Shown piece after piece: positions 60,305-64,000 of a stretch of 64,000 bases of DNA (position 1 is the stretch's first letter; every line of letters starts with the position of its first letter). The stretch comes from Plastoroseomonas hellenica. Its GTDB lineage: Bacteria; Pseudomonadota; Alphaproteobacteria; Acetobacterales; Acetobacteraceae. The stretch lies in the NCBI RefSeq assembly GCF_018129085.1, contig NZ_JAAGBB010000003.1:124001-188000 (forward strand), written 5' to 3'. The notes beneath the pieces were generated by a model. The model worked only from the letters and a program-made list of their open reading frames with translations, did not search any database and was not told the origin of the DNA. Position numbers and translations under genes: made by a program.

Positions 60305-61507
60305 TCACATCACCAGGAACCGCTCAGCCGCATCCGCCAGCACCTGGGCGCCGAGGGCCAGGTCTTCTTCCTTGGTGTCTTCGGCCCAGTGGTGGCTGAT
60401 GCCGCCGATGGAGGGGACGAAGAGCATCGCGACCGGCAGCTTCTGGCTGATGATCTGCGCATCGTGCCCGGCGCCCGAGGGCATGCTCTGCCAGAGGCCT
60501 GGCGCGTGCTGCTCGGCGGCGGCCTTCAGTGCGTCCTGCATGCGGGGATCGCAGAGCGCCGGCGTGTCGAGGCGAAGCGCATGCAACGTCGCCTTGCAGC
60601 GCTCCCGCCGGTTGCTTTCCTGGATCAGCGCGCGCAGCCCGGTCTCCAGCCGCTTCAGCACGACCATGTCGATGTCGCGGAACTGGAAGAAGATGTCGGC
60701 CTTGCCGGGAATGATGGAGGGCGCGCCGGGGTCCAGCGCGATGCGGCCGGTGGTCCAGACGGTGCGCTCGCCTGACAGCATCGGGAAGTGGCGGTCGATC
60801 TCCGCGAGCAGGCGCACGGCGGTGAGGCCGGCGTCGCGGCGCTCTGCCATGGTGGTGCCGCCCGCATGGTCCTGCTGGCCTTCGATGACGATGCGCCACT
60901 GCCAGATGGCGACGATGCCGGTAACGACGCCGAGGCGTAGGCCGGCATTCTCGAGCTGGGTTCCCTGCTCGATATGCATCTCGAAGAAGCCTTTGTAGCG
61001 GCCGGGGTCGAGGCGCATGCGCGGGATGCCGGCGAGCCCAGCATTGGCGATCGCCTCGCGAAGCGGGGTGCCGCTGGTCCGATCGCGGCTGCCGTCCATC
61101 TCCTCCTCGGTGAGGTCGCCGACGATCGACCGGCTGCCCGGGAAGCCGATCTGGAAATGGCCTTCCTCATCGGCGAAGGCGCAGACATCGACCGGCAGCC
61201 CGCTGCGGGCCAGCGCCAGCGCGCCGATGACACCGAGCGCGCCGTCGAGCCAGCCGGCCTCGTTCTGGCTCTCGATATGGGAGCCCGAGAGGAGGTGCGG
61301 GCCGTCGCCCTTGTGGCGGCCGAAGACATTGCCGATGCCGTCGATCGAAGGTTCGAGCCCGATTTCCGCCATGCGCTGCATCAGCCAGCGCCGGCTTTCC
61401 ATGTCCTGCGGCGAGAAGGTCGGGCGGTGCACGCCGGTCTTGAACTTGCCGATCTGGCGGAGCTCGTGGAGATCCTGGAGGAAGCGGGCGGTATCGACGA
61501 TCGGCAC
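60305..61507 (-). CDS. M20 Zn-dependent hydrolase, N-carbamoyl-L-amino-acid hydrolase type
   Basis: A 400-residue amidohydrolase of the HyuC/AllC group, but a different lineage from the two at 4-6 kb: MPIVDTARFLQDLHELRQIG, SGSHIESQNEAGWLDGALGV (metal site), ADEEGHFQIGFPGSRS, HIEQGTQLENAGL, SGAGHDAQIIS and IGGISHHWAED. Note GSHIESQ and ADEEGHF for the usual GSHxDT and NEEGxRF. The zinc-ligand aspartate position is therefore replaced by E, which should be checked. Its promoter is shared divergently with the Bug-receptor gene. Confidence 0.88.
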   Translation of the reverse strand: MPIVDTARFLQDLHELRQIGKFKTGVHRPTFSPQDMESRRWLMQRMAEIGLEPSIDGIGNVFGRHKGDGPHLLSGSHIESQNEAGWLDGALGVIGALALARSGLPVDVCAFADEEGHFQIGFPGSRSIVGDLTEEEMDGSRDRTSGTPLREAIANAGLAGIPRMRLDPGRYKGFFEMHIEQGTQLENAGLRLGVVTGIVAIWQWRIVIEGQQDHAGGTTMAERRDAGLTAVRLLAEIDRHFPMLSGERTVWTTGRIALDPGAPSIIPGKADIFFQFRDIDMVVLKRLETGLRALIQESNRRERCKATLHALRLDTPALCDPRMQDALKAAAEQHAPGLWQSMPSGAGHDAQIISQKLPVAMLFVPSIGGISHHWAEDTKEEDLALGAQVLADAAERFLVM

Positions 61508-61624
61508 GATGAAATCCCCTCTGCGCAGCGGGAATCATGCTGATCGTTTCTCGCATGTGCAGCAATGGGTGGCGCGGCCTCACGATGGCGTTATGTTGCG
61601 TGCGGAAGCACTGGGAGCCCCAGG

Positions 61625-62581
61625 ATGCCGAGCCGCCGTGCCGTACTCGCCCTCAGCGCCAGCTCTATTTTGACGAGGCCTGCGGCCGCCCAGGGCGCGG
61701 GCACGCATCGGCTGGTGATCCCCTTCCCGCCCGGCGGCACCATGGACAATGTCGCGCGCCAGATGGCGCCGGCGGTGCAGGCCGAGATCGGGCGGACGGT
61801 GGTGATCGAGAATCGGCCCGGCGGCGGCACGGTGATCGGGACGGAGGCTGTCTCCCGCGCCGCGCCGGACGGACAGACCACGTTGATGGTCGCCAATTCA
61901 TTCCTGATCAATGGCTCGATGCAGCCCAACCTCACCTACGACCCGCTCCGCGACTTCCGGCCGATCGCGCTGCTGACGGTGGTGCCGCATGTGCTGGTGG
62001 TGGCGCCTGCGGTCGCGCAGGATTTCACGGGCTTCCTCGCGGCCGCGCGGCGGCCGGGTCCGGGGCTGTCCTTCGGATCCTACGGCAACGGCACCTCCAA
62101 CCATCTGGGCGCCGAGCAGCTCAAGATCCTGGCACGGCTTAACGCGACCCATGTGCCCTACCGCGGCGCCGCGCAGGCCTATACCGACCTCTTCGCTGGC
62201 CGCGTGGAGTTCATGTTCATGAATGAGCCGGACGTGGCGCAACCGACTCGGGCCGGGCAGATCCGGCCCCTGGCCATCGCGGCGCCGCAGCGTTCGTCCC
62301 GCATGTCGGAGGTGCCGACGCTTGCCGAGCTCGGCTTCGGGCAGGTGCTCTCGGACACCTGGTTCGGCGTGGTGGCGCCGGCAGCGGTGCCCGCGCCGAT
62401 CGCGGCGCGGCTGAGCGCGGCCTGGCTCGCGGCGCTGGCGAAGCAGGAGGTGGCGGCGCGGCTGACCGATCAGGCCTTCAGCATCCTCGGTGTCGGCGCG
62501 GACGCCTTCGGTGCCCGCATGCGCCGCGACTTCGCGACCTATGCGGAGGTGATCCGGGCCGCCAATGTACGGACAGATTGA
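61625..62581 (+). CDS. Tripartite tricarboxylate transporter receptor (Bug/TctC family)
   Basis: A 318-residue periplasmic receptor. Signal region MPSRRAVLALSASSILTRPAAAQ is followed by HRLVIPFPPGGTMDNVAR and VVIENRPGGGTVIGTEAVS. Family length is normal. The ATG is preceded by only a weak CAGG. It is followed 12 bases on by the RidA gene, so a receptor, an M20 carbamoylase on the divergent side and an imine-detoxifying RidA are clustered; amino-acid-like substrate use is inferred. Confidence 0.9.
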   Translation: MPSRRAVLALSASSILTRPAAAQGAGTHRLVIPFPPGGTMDNVARQMAPAVQAEIGRTVVIENRPGGGTVIGTEAVSRAAPDGQTTLMVANSFLINGSMQPNLTYDPLRDFRPIALLTVVPHVLVVAPAVAQDFTGFLAAARRPGPGLSFGSYGNGTSNHLGAEQLKILARLNATHVPYRGAAQAYTDLFAGRVEFMFMNEPDVAQPTRAGQIRPLAIAAPQRSSRMSEVPTLAELGFGQVLSDTWFGVVAPAAVPAPIAARLSAAWLAALAKQEVAARLTDQAFSILGVGADAFGARMRRDFATYAEVIRAANVRTD

Positions 62582-62593
62582 GGAGATCATGCG

Positions 62594-62983
62594 ATGACCC
62601 CGCTGGAGCACATCTTTCCCGAAGGCCAGTTCAAGGTCGCGGCGCCGCTGTCGCCGGCCGTGAAGGTGGGCAACCTCCTCTATGTCTCGGGCATCCCCGC
62701 CTATGACGCGGAGGGCAAGCTCGCCATCGGAGATTTTCCTGCACAGATGCGGCAGGTGATGGAGAGCATCACCGGCATCCTGAAGACCGCCGGGGCAGGC
62801 TGGGACCGGGTCGCGAAGGTGAACGTCCTGCTCACGCGGCGCGAGGATTTCGAGGAGATGAACCGGATCTACGCCTCCTACTTCCCGGACGGGAAATACC
62901 CGGCGCGGACCACGGCGATCGTCTATTCGCTGCCGCGGCCGAATTTCCTGCTGGAGATCGAATGCGTCGCTGTCCTCGCCTGA
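62594..62983 (+). CDS. RidA/YjgF family enamine/imine deaminase
   Basis: A 129-residue trimeric protein. VGNLLYVSGIPAYDAEGKLAIGD and YPARTTAIVYSLP are the family's substrate-cleft blocks; the Arg of PARTT is the conserved active-site residue, and the final ECVAVLA matches the family end (E at the cleft). RidA hydrolyses reactive 2-aminoacrylate-type intermediates made by PLP enzymes. GAGGAGA lies upstream. Its last codons are part of a perfect hairpin. Confidence 0.92.
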   Translation: MTPLEHIFPEGQFKVAAPLSPAVKVGNLLYVSGIPAYDAEGKLAIGDFPAQMRQVMESITGILKTAGAGWDRVAKVNVLLTRREDFEEMNRIYASYFPDGKYPARTTAIVYSLPRPNFLLEIECVAVLA

Positions 62984-62996
62984 GGACAGCGACGCA
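62963..62996. terminator. Perfect 15-bp hairpin spanning the ridA stop codon
   Basis: TGCGTCGCTGTCCTC (62963-62977) and GAGGACAGCGACGCA (62982-62996) pair without mismatch around the loop GCCT. The ridA TGA at 62981 lies at the loop. The convergent SDR gene ends 10 bases beyond, so it can serve both transcripts. The left arm is coding sequence, so the structure had to be built within ridA codons. Confidence 0.75.
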
Positions 62997-63005
62997 GTAC
63001 GCGTC

Positions 63006-63779
63006 TCAGCGGCTCTCCAGAGTCAGACCGCCATCGACGACGACGGTCTGACCCGTGACCATGGCGGCGCCGGCCAGCAGGAAGACCATGACTTCGGCCA
63101 GGTCCTCCGGCTGGCAGCGCCGCTTGAGCAGCGCCTTCTCGGCCGAAGCCTTCCGCCGCTCCTCCGTCCATTCGACCATCCAGGAGGAATCGACGGCGCC
63201 GGGCGCGATGGCGTTGACGCGCACCTCCGGCGCCAGGCTGCGCGCCAGATTCTTGGTCAGCGAGATCACGCCGGCCTTGGTGGCGCCATAAGCCATCGAG
63301 GAGCCGGGGGAATCGAGGCCGGCGATGGAGGCGACGGACACCACCGCGCCCTTCGCAGCGCGGAGCGCCGGTGCTGCCGCCTTGGTGCAGCGGAAGACGC
63401 CGAGCAGGTTCACCTGCAGCACGGTGCTCCAGAGCTCCTCGGTCAGACGCTCCAGCTCCGCAGGGCGGATCATGGAGGTAGTGCCGGGGGTGCCGGCATT
63501 GTTCACGAGGTAGTCGAGGCGGCCGAGATCGGCGACCGCCTTCTCCACCATGCGCGGCCCATCCACGGCGTCGCCGACATTGCCGGGTGCTGCGATGACA
63601 TCGAAGCCTTCGGCGGCGAGCCGCGCCACCTGCTCGGCGCCGCGGGCGTCGCCCGCGAGGTGGTTGATCGCGACGCGGCAGCCATTGCGGGCCAGCATCT
63701 CGACGGTCGCGAGGCCGATGCCGGAAGCGCCGCCGGTGACCAGCGCCGTACTGCCTTTGAGGTCGTAGCGGATGCTCAT
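63006..63779 (-). CDS. Short-chain dehydrogenase/reductase (SDR)
   Basis: A 257-residue classical SDR: ALVTGGASGIGLATVEMLA (TGxxxGxG cofactor motif near residue 15), LVNNAGTPGT (NNAG), VSVASIAGLDSPGSSMAYGATKAG with catalytic Ser, Tyr and Lys (YxxxK), and APGAVDSSWM. It reduces or oxidises an alcohol or ketone; substrate is unknown. Its ATG overlaps the stop of the acyl-CoA dehydrogenase gene (ATGA), so both are in one operon. Confidence 0.93.
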   Translation of the reverse strand: MSIRYDLKGSTALVTGGASGIGLATVEMLARNGCRVAINHLAGDARGAEQVARLAAEGFDVIAAPGNVGDAVDGPRMVEKAVADLGRLDYLVNNAGTPGTTSMIRPAELERLTEELWSTVLQVNLLGVFRCTKAAAPALRAAKGAVVSVASIAGLDSPGSSMAYGATKAGVISLTKNLARSLAPEVRVNAIAPGAVDSSWMVEWTEERRKASAEKALLKRRCQPEDLAEVMVFLLAGAAMVTGQTVVVDGGLTLESR

Positions 63780-64000
63780 AGCTCGCGTTCCATCCCTGCC
63801 ATGGTGCCGATGCGCCGCAGCGCCTGTTTGAGGGCGAGCAGCCGGCGGTCGCGCGCTTCGAACAGCGCGGCTGGATCGGCGCCCTTCCAGTCATAGAATC
63901 CCGCACCCGCCATCACGCCGGTGCGCCCGGCGGCGACCGCGGCGTCGAGCGCGTCGGATTGCCCACGCACCTCGGGCGGCGTGTACATCTTGTTGCGCAG
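63776..64000 (-). CDS. 3-Hydroxyacyl-CoA dehydrogenase family, C-terminal part (runs off the window)
   Basis: The visible 74 residues read LRNKMYTPPEVRGQSDALDA..., and GVMAGAGFYDWKGADP matches the C-terminal domain of 3-hydroxyacyl-CoA dehydrogenases (GRGFYDY-type motif), which bind the acyl chain. The NAD-binding half lies outside the window. Its stop overlaps the SDR start, so this is the upstream partner. Confidence 0.75.
   Translation of the reverse strand: MRNKMYTPPEVRGQSDALDAAVAAGRTGVMAGAGFYDWKGADPAALFEARDRRLLALKQALRRIGTMAGMEREL

Noticed and set aside
61351-61360. GTTCGAGCCC resembling a tRNA T-loop
   Set aside because: It lies inside the coding sequence of the M20 gene and has no acceptor or anticodon stems around it.

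Overview
This is 64 kb of a very GC-rich chromosome. The protein families point to an alphaproteobacterium of the Acetobacteraceae, Roseomonas-like. That placement is inferred from five orphan tripartite-tricarboxylate-type (Bug/TctC) receptors, many amidohydrolases and peptidases, a minCDE operon, a TamA-TamB pair and heavy use of ATGA/GTGA/TGATG gene overlaps. No rRNA, tRNA, phage, transposase, CRISPR array or plasmid function was seen. The window reads as chromosome devoted to scavenging amino-acid-like and organic-acid substrates, with a few housekeeping genes between.

Layout. 1-9.9 kb: the end of a haloacid dehalogenase, a Bug receptor, a DUF1028 gene, then a four-gene minus-strand operon of overlapping genes (M20 deacylase, two tandem M20 carbamoylase-type hydrolases, an M81 peptidase). 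Divergent from it are an acetylpolyamine amidohydrolase and an M19 dipeptidase. 10-16.8 kb: an MHYT-PAS-GGDEF-EAL cyclic-di-GMP protein, a dodecin, comM, a DUF1289 gene, yraN and a secreted gamma-glutamyltransferase. 17-22.6 kb: a complete five-gene Dpp/Opp-type ABC importer. 22.6-31.6 kb: an AI-2E-type permease, a hydroxypyruvate isomerase / nicotinamidase-like / tartronate-semialdehyde-reductase-like set, an XRE regulator, a Pat-type protein acetyltransferase, an esterase and a membrane-anchored nuclease. 31.7-37 kb: a beta-propeller/cytochrome c pair, a cytochrome-b-like protein lacking heme ligands, a flavin monooxygenase and an M20 amidohydrolase. 37-42.7 kb: tamA-tamB. 42.8-54.8 kb: an amidohydrolase, Bug receptors, a hydroxyisobutyrate-dehydrogenase-type enzyme, an enoyl-CoA hydratase, a Gfo/Idh/MocA oxidoreductase, a second gamma-glutamyltransferase and the first of two signal-less NMT1/THI5-type proteins. 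54.8-57.8 kb: minC-minD-minE, flanked on both sides by the paralogous NMT1/THI5-type genes. 57.8-64 kb: a thioesterase, a D-2-hydroxyacid dehydrogenase, an alpha/beta hydrolase, another M20 carbamoylase, a Bug receptor, RidA, an SDR and a partial 3-hydroxyacyl-CoA dehydrogenase.

The most unusual content is not protein-coding. Two roughly 218-bp intergenic elements, at 16.8 kb and 60.1 kb, are in inverted orientation. Each fills a gap between convergent genes and has the same series of hairpins around a central palindrome with 24-nt arms. The flanks are conserved (17 nt identical next to the core), but the core palindrome sequence is largely different while its pairing is kept. A second, shorter dyad family (about 53 nt, four copies in one orientation) recurs at 7.8, 14.4, 23.8 and 33.5 kb. 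A perfect 15-bp hairpin ends ridA, and a GntR-like operator dyad with a 13-bp tandem repeat lies in the divergent promoter at 53.85 kb.

Limits: all functions are from motifs read by eye. Start codons were chosen from Shine-Dalgarno-like sequence, overlap with the previous gene and family length. Substrates of the M20, Bug and NMT1/THI5 proteins cannot be read from sequence alone.
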